A stretch of DNA of 64,000 nt from Mallotus nudiflorus. Lineage: Eukaryota > Streptophyta > Magnoliopsida > Malpighiales > Euphorbiaceae. The notes below the pieces were generated by a model that saw only the letters and a program-made list of their open reading frames with translations, was not told the DNA's origin and did no database searches. Made by a program: the position numbers and the translations under genes. Shown here in pieces: positions 1 to 9,690 of this stretch; position 1 is the first letter of the stretch, and each line of letters begins with the position of its first letter. Where the stretch lies: contig CANTUR010000279.1 of assembly GCA_947683625.1 (NCBI GenBank), forward strand, positions 2,388,501-2,452,500, read 5' to 3'.

Positions 1-50
1 ATTATTTATTATCTTTTCAAATTGGTTGTCAAAACCAAAAAGGGGGAGAT
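1..50 (+). mobile_element. End of the internal domain of an upstream SIRE-like copia copy, with polypurine tract
   Basis: These bases repeat, with a few changes, the sequence at 7625-7674, which is the last stretch of the internal domain before the 3' LTR of copia-1. It ends in the purine run AAAAAGGGGGAGAT directly before the LTR start TGTTGACCAT at 51. A left-hand LTR should be preceded by host flank and not by a polypurine tract, so the LTR at 51 is also the 3' LTR of another copy that continues outside the window. Confidence 0.85.
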
Positions 51-1369
51 TGTTGACCATTTTCATGATTAAACTCCTAATTTTGGACTTTGACAAAAAA
101 ATTTGATACTAATGATTTCAACTAAGTTTATAGGGAATTATATATCAAACATATATACTTTTGGTATATTGTGATATTTTGGGCTAAAATTCAACCTCTG
201 AGAATTAAGAAGGCTTTTGACATCTTTAGAGCTCTAAAATTAGAAAATGATCTTCTTTACTTTTGAAATAGACATATTAAGCTTTCTGAGTTGAGCTTAC
301 TTGTCAAAATCTGAGCTCATTTGGGTATGTAAATCTTAATTTGAAGTCAGCATATGCAGCTTTCATTTTAGTTTGCATAGGCCTTAGTATTTTAGCAATA
401 TCTTTAGCTAAAGATTTTCAATTGAGATGATTAAAAGTTTTATAGAAAGCTAAGACAATTATATACAACTTATATGAAGAGCATTTAGGCTGATTCGATC
501 ATCTTCAATCTCGTTCATGAGCATGTCATGAGCCGGTCATGAGTTGTCCCCTTTTGGTGTTCTTATTAAGGAAAGGGCTAGTGTTGCTCATGAGCTAGAA
601 TCACGAGCACTTTTTCTTGTGAGCTGCTTGTGAGGAAATTTTTTTTAGCTCTAAATAGAAATATTTAAATGCAATGACTATTATTTTGCTCCTCACGAGC
701 CAAAGCTTGATCCTTACGAGCACTGTTCACTCATAAGCGGCATTTTGATAGAATTAAGTCCAAGATTGATTTAAAATCAAATATAGATGTTGGAGACATG
801 TTTGATACATCCAAAGGCCATATTTTATAGCATTTTTCTATGTAAACACTCTATAGAATTCAATTGAAGGGTTAATAAACTTGTTTATCATTCATTCTCT
901 CTTAAGCATTCAATTGAGCTCTCAAATTCTGTTAAAAAGTCTTTGTTTGTATAACTCTTGTGAGAGTTGGTTATGTGTTAGAAATAGAATTTCTCTTCAT
1001 CTTAAATCTTGGGATAGATTAGAAGGGAAATGAGATTTATTTCTAAAGGAATTGGTTTAAGTGTTATCCATTGAAACACTTGAGATTTGATTTTTGAGTG
1101 AGCCTTGAAAACTAAAGTTGTAAGGTTGTAAGAGTGAGCCATAAAACTCTTGTGTAATCTCAATGTTATGAATAAGATTATGGGTGATTGAAAATCCTAA
1201 CTTGGGGATAAGTTAGGTAGAGACGTAGGATTGTTGTTAAATCCAAACTTTTTTAATTTTTGTGTTCTTTATTCTTCCTTGTTAACTTCCATAGAATTCT
1301 TGTAAAGAATTTTTTTATTTCTCATTTTTATTCTATAGTCCTATTCACCCTCCTCTAGGACTCTTTGCA
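51..1369 (+). repeat. 5' LTR of copia-1
   Basis: It begins TGTTGACCAT and ends CTCTTTGCA, and matches 7675-8980 along its whole length with scattered substitutions. It is followed after one base by the primer-binding site. The middle (about 510-730) holds repeated TCATGAGC/TCACGAGC-type words. The TATA position reads CTATGTAAAC (839-848), where the 3' LTR has CTATATAAAC, so this copy's promoter is probably damaged. Confidence 0.92.
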
Positions 1370-1370
1370 A

Positions 1371-1383
1371 TTAGTATCAGAGC
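1371..1383 (+). other. Primer-binding site of copia-1 (initiator tRNA-Met type)
   Basis: The word TTAGTATCAGAGC lies one base after the LTR. It differs by one base from the TTGGTATCAGAGC that most plant copia elements use to pair with the 3' end of initiator methionine tRNA and prime minus-strand DNA synthesis. The change is G to A. Confidence 0.85.
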
Positions 1384-1420
1384 TTAAATTCTATATACTT
1401 CATTGCTAGAATACAAGATC

Positions 1421-3300
1421 ATGGAGAGTGAATCATAAAATATTTCTTCTATTAGGCCATTTTTCGATGGTAGTGACTATCCTCATTGGAAATTCAAGAT
1501 GGAGCTATACCTTGATTGTGATTCTATCAAACTTTGGGACATTTTCCTAAGAGGTTGGGAACCACCTACAACTATCATTGATGGTTTGGTGACTACTTTT
1601 GCAAGAAGCCAATGGAACATTGATCAAAAAGAAGAAAATCACAAAAATAAAAAGGCTATTATCACTCTAGTCTTTTCAATGACAAGAAAAGAAAGAGGCA
1701 AGCTTCAATATTGCATTTCAGCCAAAGAAATGTGGGAGACCTTAGAAAACCACTATGAAGGCAACATTCAAGTAAGAAGCAAGAAGGTTCAACTTTATAT
1801 GTATGAACATGAACTCTTTAAAATCCTCATGAATCAATTACAAAAATGACAAACTGTCTTAGTGCTCTCCTCATAACCCTCAAGAAACTTGGAAAAAATT
1901 TCCCCAAAGAAGAGGTAAATAATAAGATTCTAAGAATCCTACCTAAGAAGGATTAGGAATCTTATGTTACTTCAATTGAAGAAGCTTAAGACCTCTCAAC
2001 TCTATCAATCGATGTGCTCATTGGTAAGCTCTTCACATATGAGCTCACTATCAAGCAAAAAGGTGAAGAATAAGAAGAGAAAGAAGAAAATAAAAAAAAG
2101 CATTGCTTTAAAAGCTCTTTAAGAAAATAGTGAAGAGGAAAGCAATAAAGATTCTAGTGATGAAGATGGTGACATTGCCATGCTCACTAGGAAGTTCTTG
2201 AGAAATAAAAACTTCTCAAGAATAAGGGACTTCAATAAGATGTTTGAAGGAGAGGGGAAGAAGAAAACAAAAAAGGTTACTTGCTATGAATGCAAGAAAT
2301 CAGGACACATTAGAAGTGAGTGTCCCAAACTCAAATTCAAGAGCAAAAGAGCAAAAGATAAGAAGAAGGCATTCAAAACTACTTAGGATGATTCCTCTGA
2401 ATCCAAAGAGGAAGAGGAACAACAATAAGTTGCCAATCTTTGCTTCATGGCCATTGAAAATGAAGATGAGGTACCATCCACTTCTTATTCTTTCTTTGAT
2501 GATTGTGATAATTGTTGTGATGATGATGAGAGCTCTATTATGAGAAAATTACTTGTTAAATGAAAAATTTTATTATCTAAGAAGAAACATTATAGTAATG
2601 AGTTAGGTAGCTTAAATAAAGAATTAGAAAATTTAAAAATTATTTTTGCTAAACTTGTTGCATCAAACGAAAAACTTATTAGTGATGCAAAATCTTCTAA
2701 TTCTTTGAAAGGTCAACTTAAGAAAGCAAATAATGAAGATCATAAGCTTTCTAAAGAGGTTTTAGAATTAAATAATTCCATTGCTAAATTTAATAAAGGA
2801 AAAGAAACTTTAGATGGTCTTCTTGACTCTCAAAAATTTCATGGAGATAACCATGGAATTGGATATAAGAATGGAATGTCTTTATTATCTTCATCACATA
2901 TTAAAGCTTCACATGATTCCACTCTTTTAACCTCCAAATCAAATGAGACTTAAGCTTTTAAAGCTAAAATATCTCATGTGTTAAATAGCAAGGGAAAGTC
3001 TTATTAGATTAACCCTTTATTAACATAAAGAGGTAAGGCTCAAACTAGAGCACCTCAACCCAAGCATGCTTATATGTACAATAGAGACCATTATAGTAGG
3101 CATGATACATAGCACAATGCACATAAATATATTGCACAGACTTATTAAAATACACATCACCATTGCCAATGCATATCTCACTCAATAACACAAAAAAATA
3201 GGAGATACACACAACACCAAAGGCATGTTACATATACTAGGAAAGCACATCATCCTAGAAGAAATAAATTCAAAAATATTGTATGATCAAAGGATATACT
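1421..3300 (+). pseudogene. gag: Copia-1 gag (UBN2-type nucleocapsid protein), broken
   Basis: Gag forms the cytoplasmic particle in which the element RNA is copied. An ATG at 1421 fits the usual gag start, but a TAA follows after a few codons. The gag domain reads on from about 1455 to 1850, with the F-D-G-S-x-Y-x-x-W-K signature of UBN2 gags and a W-x-x-L-x-x-x-Y-E-G motif. A CCHC zinc knuckle (C-x2-C-G-like, GHIRSECP) lies at about 2281-2330, followed by lysine-rich sequence. From about 2580 to 2960 there is a long Leu/Asn/Lys-rich coiled-coil stretch typical of the C-terminal part of SIRE-type gags. Several stops and frame changes separate the pieces. About 2960-3300 is weakly coding, with many stops. 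Confidence 0.82.
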
Positions 3301-3429
3301 AACAATGTGTGATTCTATAGAATACTATATATAAATTTACTTCCTTTGGACTATCTTTAAACTAATCAACCTAGACCAAGAAAGGTTTGGGTCTGAAAAG
3401 ACACTTAAATTGTTTTTCGTAGGTGTGCT

Positions 3430-3840
3430 TGAAATCCATAAGAACAAAAATTAGGTGGTATTTAGATAGTGGATGTTCAAGACATGTGACATGAGATAAG
3501 GAGCAATTCAACAAACTTGATGCTAAGGATGGAGGACATGTTACATTTGGAGACAATACAAAAGGAAAAATTATAGGCATTGGAGAAATAGGTAATCCTC
3601 AATCCTTCTTATCTATACATCATGTGTTGTTTGTTGATGGTTTTAAATATAATTTGCTTAGTATAAGTCAATTATGTGACATAGGAAATAAGGTAACTTT
3701 CTATCCTAAAAATTACTTTGTTAGTAGTTTTGATGAAAATAAAGTTATTTTTAATGGTGAAAGAGTAGACAATGTTTATGTCATTGATTTGAATAAAATC
3801 GATAACCAAGACATAAAATGCTTAGTTTCTATCTCCCATG
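3430..3840 (+). pseudogene. pol: Copia-1 protease and start of the pre-integrase region, broken
   Basis: This is the aspartic protease that cuts the gag-pol polyprotein. The active-site triplet D-S-G, in the copia form W-Y-L-D-S-G-C-S-R-H, is encoded at about 3456-3485. A stop follows closely, then the frame reopens through the glycine-rich flap region and the conserved L-L-S-I-S-Q-L-C-D block near 3655-3685. The order protease, then GAG-pre-integrase, then integrase is normal for copia. It is not functional as it stands. Confidence 0.85.
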
Positions 3841-4870
3841 ATGCATGGACATGTCATAGAAGGTTAGGACATGCAAATTTTGAGCTTTTGAATGAACTTT
3901 GTAAACATGAACTTGTTATTGGTTTACTTAAGCTTGAATTCACTAAGGATAAACCTTGTGATGCTTGCTAAAAGGGAAAACAATCAAAGTCTTCATTTAA
4001 GCTAAAAAATGTAGTGTCCACCTCTAGGCCACTTGAACTTATACATATGGATTTATTTGGACCAACTAGAGTTACTAGTCTCGGTGGAATGCACTATGCA
4101 TATGTATTGATTGATAACTACTCTAAATCTACCTGGGTATGTTTTTTTGCTCATAAGAATGATGCAATTAAAGATTTTGAAATTTTTTCAAAAAAGTTAA
4201 GAAAGAAAAAGGATTTCATATTTCATCTATTAGTAGTGATCATGGAACCAAATTTGAAAATGAGTTTTTCAAAACCTTTTGTAATGAAAATGGTATTTCA
4301 CTTACATTTTAATCTCCTAGAATTCCTCAACAAAATGGGGTAGTTGAAAGAAAAAATAGAACTCTTGTGTAAATGGCTAGAATAATGCTTTATGAGTATA
4401 ATTTGGCTCTATACTTTTGTGTGGAAGCCGTTAACACATCTTATTATATTTTAAACTGAGTTTTCAAAAGACCAACTTTAAATTAAACATCTTATGAGCT
4501 ATGGAATAATAGAAAACTCAAAATCTCATATCTAAGAGTATTTGGATGCAAGTGCTTTATATTGAACACTAAGGACAATCTTGGGAAATTTGATTCCAAA
4601 GCCGATGAAGGAATTTTTATAGGCTATTCTATTTTTAGTAAAGCATAGAGGGTCTTTAATAAGAGAACTCTAGTAGTTAAAGAGTTAATGCATATTGTAT
4701 TTGATGAATCAAACTCACTTGATCATAGAAAGGATGTTTGTAGTGTTGATGATCTTTTAGGTGATAGTGAGACTGTGGATGCATAAGAAGAAAATGTTAC
4801 TAAGCCTTTGGAACTTGAAGGTCTAAGAAAGGAGGAAAATAAGGAGACATCTCAACCTACCTTGAAGGAT
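3840..4870 (+). pseudogene. pol: Copia-1 integrase, broken
   Basis: Integrase joins the element's DNA to the chromosome. The N-terminal zinc domain (H-x-R-L-G-H then C-x2-C) spans about 3846-3970 and ends in a TAA where the family normally has glutamine. The catalytic residues can be found: Asp at 4050-4052 (M-D-L-F-G-P), Asp at 4238-4240 and Glu at 4346-4348. The last two are 36 codons apart, as expected for a D,D(35)E enzyme. A frameshift at about 4180-4200 separates the first Asp from the second. C-terminal blocks such as V-F-G-C-K-C-F and G-Y-S are readable to about 4650. The rest to 4870 is an acidic linker with stops. Confidence 0.85.
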
Positions 4871-4924
4871 AAACTTCCAAAGGATTAGCAATTCAAGAAA
4901 GCTCATCTTCAAGATCTCATCACA

Positions 4925-5935
4925 AGTGACACTACAAAAGGGGTAACTACTAGATCAAAATTTAAATCTATTGTTAATCTAGCTTTCATTTCTCAAATTG
5001 AACCTAAACATGTTGATGATGCTTTATGTGATGAATTTTGGGTCCTTGCTATGCAAGAAGAGTTAAATCATTTTGAGAGAAACAAGGTGTAGGCCTTGGT
5101 TCATAGACTAAAACATCATCCTATTATAGGCACCAAATGGGTGTTTATAAATAAGATGAATGAACAAGGTGTTATGATTAGGAACAAAGCTAGACTAGCT
5201 AAAGGTTATAATCAAGAGGAAGACATTGATTATAATGAAACCTTTACCCCTGTTGCAAGGTTAGAAGCTATTAGGATGCTACTTGCATTTACATCATTCA
5301 TGAATTTTAAACTTTATCAAATGGATGTCAAAAGTGAATTTTTAAATGGTTTTATTAAAGAGGAGGTATATGTTGAATAACCTTCAGGTTTTAAAAATTT
5401 TGACTCTATAAATCATGTGTTTAAACTTTTAAAAGCATTATATGGATTGAAATAAGCTCCAAGAGCTTGGTATGAAAGATTGAGTAACTTTTTACTAGAG
5501 AAAGGTTTCTCTAAAGGAAAGGTTGACACAACTCTTTTTATAAAGAAATCCAAACATGATTTATCAATTATGCAAATTTATATTGATGATATTATTTTCG
5601 GTGCTACTAACCATTTCTTGTGTGAGGAATTCTCAAAATTAATATAAGGAGAATTTAAGATGAGTATGATGGGAGAACTCAAATTCTTTCTTGGACTTCA
5701 AATCAAGCAATGTAAATATGGGATTTTCATCAATCAAACCAAATATGCAAGAGACATTCTTAAGAAGTTTGGTATGGATGGAGCTAAAATAAGCAAAACT
5801 CCAATGAGCACCACAACTAAACTCAACAAAGATGAGAATGACAAACCAGTTGATGAAAAGCAATTTAGAGGTATGATTAGATCCCTTCTTTATTTAACCG
5901 TTAGTAGACCTGATATTTGTTTGCTACTTGCTTGT
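4925..5935 (+). pseudogene. pol: Copia-1 reverse transcriptase, broken by in-frame stops
   Basis: Reverse transcriptase copies the element RNA into DNA. Conserved blocks appear in order: the finger region with G-T-K-W-V-F, K-A-R-L-A-K-G-Y and D-Y-N-E-T-F-T-P-V-A-R (5120-5265), Q-M-D-V-K-S-E-F-L-N-G (5318-5355), Y-G-L-K (near 5440), the catalytic Y-I-D-D at 5579-5590, and the thumb (5660-5800). The frame is nearly continuous but is cut by TAG at 5090-5092 and by TAA at 5378, 5453 and 5645. The family has Trp at the first position and Gln at the other three, so each stop is a single C-to-T or G-to-A change. Confidence 0.9.
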
Positions 5936-6220
5936 GTGCTAGATGTAGACTATGGCATTGATATTAATCATATTCCAATTAAATTTGATAATACAGGTGC
6001 TATAAACCTTAGTGACAATCCCATTTAGCATTCTAGAACTAAGCATATTGATATTAGACATTATTTCTTGCGTGATCATATTCAAATTGGTGATATCTCA
6101 CTTGAATTTGTTGATACAAATAATCAACTTGCAAGTATCTTCACTAAGCCTCTTTATGAGGAAAGATTAAATTTTATCAACCATGAACTTGGTATGATTG
6201 ATGGTTCAAGCTTGTCTTAA
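5936..6220 (+). pseudogene. pol: Copia-1 RNase H, internally deleted
   Basis: RNase H removes the RNA strand during reverse transcription. After S-R-P-D-I (about 5900-5925) the frame jumps directly to sequence from the last third of the domain (P-I-K-F-D-N-T-G-A-I, then H-S-R-T-K-H-I-D-I-R-H). The catalytic middle of the domain, well over one hundred residues in relatives, is missing at about 5935-5955. A TAG at 6026-6028 replaces the usual Gln. The pol end, with F-T-K-P-L and E-L-G motifs, is followed by TAA at about 6220. Confidence 0.85.
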
Positions 6221-6391
6221 TGACTTGCTTAATTGCATAATGAATGATTAGATTCATTTGAAATCATGTTTTTCACTAAATGCTTCATTTCTGTTTATTT
6301 TTTGTATTTGATACCTTTTCCTAAATTCATGCTTAATCATGAATTATATATTTTTAGTTTTCCTTTGGTATACTTTCTATATCTAATTTTA

Positions 6392-6560
6392 GAGCTGTTA
6401 GTTTATTTTATAATTATTTTGTGTGAGTTTTTATTCGGTTTATTTTCTGGATATAAGCCATGAGCTGTTAGTTTATTTTATGATTATTTTGTGTTAGTTT
6501 CAATTCAGTTTATCTTCTGGATATTTTTTGAATATAAGCTATGAGCTGTTAGTTTTATGT
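6392..6560 (+). repeat. Tandem repeat of about 70-81 bp, 2.2 copies
   Basis: The word GAGCTGTTAGTTTATTTTA starts units at 6392 and 6462, and a shorter form of it starts a third, partial unit at 6543. Units of 70 and 81 bp differ by an 11-bp insertion (AATATTTTTTG-like) and a few substitutions. Confidence 0.85.
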
Positions 6561-7660
6561 CTTGTCTACAATTGATATCTTAATATCATTGTAATTCTAT
6601 CCTTTTTAATATAATTTTTTTTTGCATTTTGACAAAGGAGGAGAAACACTTAGTTAATTTCCTCTTAGGAATGAATTATTTTCAAAGATGTATTTGTGTT
6701 AGTGATATAACTCTTTGAAATAGGGGGAGAAATTTTTTTATGCATGCATAGCAATAATGTAAATGTGGCTAGTTTTATCCTTATGATAAAAAGCCTTGTT
6801 TTGCCTAATTTGTTTATGTATAGCATGAATTTATAAAGATTTTGAGTGTCTTTGTTTTCATTGTTTTGGTTCTTGATCTCTTATTCCCTCCAAAATTTTT
6901 TGGCTCCTTTAGGTTAATTTCCCCTTATATCTCTCTCTTTTCTTTTTATCTTTGACAAAGGGGGAAAAGAAGATATGGGCATGGGCTATGGGGATAAATA
7001 TTTGTGTTTGTATTTATGATATGCAATTATGTATGATTGATTGGCTACCTACATGATTATGTATGATTGATTGGTTGGCTAAACTCTACATGATAATGTG
7101 ATATTTCAATATAGCATATTTACTATTTTTGTGATGCATTACATATATGTTTGAAATTTTTTCCTTCATGTTATCTAGCATGATTTTTTAATGATCATGT
7201 TATCATGTTTTTAACACCGTTGTCTTGATAGACATTGTCCCTCATGTTAAATTTTTATGTTGTTTTTGTTTTTAAAAAAAGGGGAATAAAGTATTAAACT
7301 TATATTTCCTATCATATCGAAAAAGGAGGAGAAATAAAAAATATATTTTTTAAAGGAAATAATTTTTTTTATTTCAGTTGGTATCTTTTCAAAAATTATC
7401 TCCTTTATGATTATTTTATTTTTTTAAAACATGCTATATCAACCCTTATATATGCTATGATAATTCATTTATTTTTATGCTTTGATACATGATAAATATT
7501 GAATTTATGCATATTTTAAGGGGGGGGGGATATTTTCTCATTTTGCATCTATTTATTTTGAAAGGGGGAGCTATTTTAATTAACATGCTTACTCATGTTA
7601 TTTATTTTTGTCACACTCACACACATTATTTATTATCTTTTCAAATTTGTTTTCAAAGCC

Positions 7661-7674
7661 AAAAAGGGGCAGAT
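7661..7674 (+). other. Polypurine tract of copia-1
   Basis: The run AAAAAGGGGCAGAT lies directly before the 3' LTR start at 7675. It corresponds to the tract at 37-50. This RNase H-resistant purine stretch primes plus-strand DNA synthesis in LTR elements. Confidence 0.85.
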
Positions 7675-8980
7675 TGTTGACCATTTGCATAATCAAACTC
7701 TTAATTTTGGACTTTGACAAACAATTTGATACTAATGATTTAAACTAAGTGTATAGGGAATTATATACCAAACATATACACTTTTGGTATATAGTGATAG
7801 TTTGGGTTAAAATTTGACCTTTGAGATTTAAGAAGACTTTTGACATCTTTAGAGCTCTAAAATAAGAAAAGGATCTTCTTTACTTTTGAAGTAGAAATCT
7901 TAAGCTTTTTGAGTTGAACTTACTTGTCAAAATCCAAGCTCATTAGGTATGCAAAACTTAAGTCAAAGTCAACATATGCTGCTTTCATTTTAGTTTGCAT
8001 AAGCCTTAGTATTTCTACAATATCTTGAGTTAAAAATGTCCAATTGAGATGAATCAAATTTTTATGGAAAGATAAGAAAATTATCTATAACTTTTATGAA
8101 GAACATTTAGGCTAATTGTATCTTCTTCGGTCCTGTTCATGAGCATCTCATGAGCCAGTTACGAGTTGTCTCCTTTTGGTGTTCTTATTGAGGAAGGGGG
8201 CAGTGCTGCTCATGAGCTAGAGTGACGAGCATTTTTTCTTATGAGGATAGTACTATTAGATCCAAATGGAAATATTTGAATGCAACGGCTATTTTTTTGC
8301 TCCTCACAAGCCAAAGCTTGCTCCTTATGAGCACCGTTCACTAATGAGTGGCGTTCTGATAGAATAAAGTCAAAGATTGTTTTAAAATCAAATATAGAAG
8401 TTGGAGACATGTTTGATACATCCAACAGCCATATTTTTTAGTGTTTTCTATATAAACACTAAATATAATTCAATTGAAAGGTTAAGAAACTTGTTTTTCA
8501 TTCATTCTCTCTTTAGCATTCAATTGAGCTCTCAAATTCTCTTAAACAATTCTTTATTTGTATAACTCTTATGAGAGTTGGTTGTGTGTTAGAAATTGAA
8601 TTTCTCTTCATCTTAAATCTTAGGATATATTAGAAGGGAAGTGAGATTTATCTCTAAAGGAATTGGTTTAAGTGTTGCCCATTGAAACACTTAGGATTTG
8701 GTTTTTAAGTGAGCCTTGAAAACTCAAGTTATAAGGTTGTAAGAGTGAGCCATAAAACTTTTTTGTAATCTCAATATTATGAATAAGATTATGGGTGATT
8801 GAAAATCCTAACTTGGGGATAATTTAGGAGGAGATGTAGGATTGTTGTTGAACCTAAACTCCTGAAATTTTTGTGTTCTTTATTCTTCCTTTTCAACTAC
8901 CATCAATTCTTTCAAAGAATTCTTTTTATTTCTCATTTTTATTTGATAGACCTATTCACCACCCTCTAGGACTCTTTTTA
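7675..8980 (+). repeat. 3' LTR of copia-1
   Basis: It begins TGTTGACCAT like the 5' LTR and ends CTCTTTTTA where the 5' LTR has CTCTTTGCA, so the terminal CA has mutated. Indels against the 5' LTR are small, and the copies differ at many single positions, so insertion is not recent. The sequence continues directly into LTR sequence of copia-2. Confidence 0.92.
8449..8457 (+). promoter_or_regulatory. Likely TATA box of the copia-1 LTR promoter
   Basis: TATATAAAC lies about 775 bp into the 3' LTR. The equivalent site in the 5' LTR (840-848) reads TATGTAAAC. The position, upstream of the R region, fits an LTR promoter. Confidence 0.55.
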
Positions 8981-9104
8981 TTACTACACACACACACATA
9001 CAAACTACAAGAAATAAGCATAAGAGTACATCATAAACTACACAAGTGTCCTATCCAAGTATAACTCTATTACTATAGTTGTAACATAACTATTCCTTCT
9101 CATA
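8981..9104 (-). repeat. 3' LTR of copia-2, truncated by the copia-1 insertion
   Basis: From about 8985 this aligns to the inner part of 43486-43646. Both contain AAGCATAAGAGTACAT and AAACTACACAAGTGTCCTAT. The first 55 or so bases of the LTR are missing here because copia-1 inserted inside it; the remainder should lie to the left of the window. An AC dinucleotide run replaces the TATATATA stretch of the other copy. Confidence 0.8.
8985..8999. repeat. (AC)n microsatellite
   Basis: A short run of AC repeats lies at the junction between copia-1 and the copia-2 LTR remnant. Confidence 0.9.
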
Positions 9105-9119
9105 TTATGCTGGTCTAGC

Positions 9120-9690
9120 AAGAAGAGACAACTTGTTTCATGAATTAAAGAATCTTGGCAAGTGTTTGGTAAGGATGTTAACAATCTAAGCAATAGTTAA
9201 AATGTACTAAACTTGTAACTCTCTTTTTTACACTTTGTCTCATATAAAATGAAAGTCAATCTCTAAATGCTTGGAAAGAGAGTGGAATATAAGTGTTGTG
9301 GTGAGATAAGTGACACTAAGGTTATCATACCAAATGAGACAAATAGCCATAGGACAATTACTAATCTCAGTCATTAGGGATCGAAGCTAATGCACTTTAG
9401 TAACAATAGTTGCTATTACTTTATACTCAGCCTTAATAGAGGACCTAGCAACAGTTCATTGCTTACGAGAGCCCTAAGAAACTAGATTGTAGCAACATAA
9501 ATTGAATAACCTAAGGTAGAATTACCATATTCCATACTTCCACCCTAATCTGCATCATTGTAGGTGGAGATCTAATTTTATTTTAAAGCTCAAATGAAAA
9601 GACCATGGTTTATTATTGTAATTAAATAGCATAATATATGCTTAACACTATTCTAATGTGTTATTTTGGGGCTATGTAAGAACTATGAGA
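9120..9690 (-). pseudogene. pol: Copia-2 RNase H, broken
   Basis: Read on the minus strand, the segment contains the copia RNase H blocks: an A-E-Y motif near 9422-9433 after a serine/threonine-rich stretch, a W-L-R-S-L motif about ten codons later, a D-N-x-S motif, and the terminal K-H-x-E-I-D-x-H signature near 9240-9270. Several frame changes and stops interrupt it. It lies between the 3' LTR and reverse transcriptase, the normal order for a minus-strand element. Confidence 0.8.

Larger units (their letters stand above)
6221..7674 (+). other. 3' untranslated region of copia-1 with repeated polypurine tracts
   Basis: No convincing gene was found between the pol stop and the 3' LTR. The hydrophobic frame at 6266-6463 largely reads a tandem repeat and has no recognisable motif. 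At least eight separate purine runs occur, at about 6634-6647, 6722-6732, 6957-6973, 7274-7291, 7320-7340, 7518-7530, 7560-7570 and 7661-7674. Only the last one touches the LTR and would act as the standard plus-strand primer. SIRE-lineage elements are known for multiple polypurine tracts and, in some members, an env-like gene here. No such gene is visible in this copy. Confidence 0.7.
51..8980 (+). mobile_element. Copia-1: Ty1/copia LTR retrotransposon, SIRE-like, decayed
   Basis: The order is 5' LTR, primer-binding site, gag, protease, integrase, reverse transcriptase, RNase H, a long 3' untranslated region with many purine tracts, and 3' LTR. Integrase before reverse transcriptase defines the copia superfamily. 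Long LTRs, a UBN2-type gag and repeated G-rich tracts in the 3' region point to the SIRE (Maximus) lineage. Stops, frameshifts and a deletion in RNase H show that it cannot move on its own. It is inserted in the 3' LTR of copia-2, because sequence directly to its right (from about 8985) matches the LTR at 43486-43646 from inside that LTR. Confidence 0.93.

Noticed and set aside
5639..5863. Minus-strand 74-codon frame
   Set aside because: Shadow of copia-1 reverse transcriptase on the plus strand.
6266..6463. Hydrophobic 65-codon frame after copia-1 pol as an env-like gene
   Set aside because: It reads a tandem repeat of AT-rich DNA, has no signal peptide or cleavage motif, and is far shorter than known env-like ORFs.
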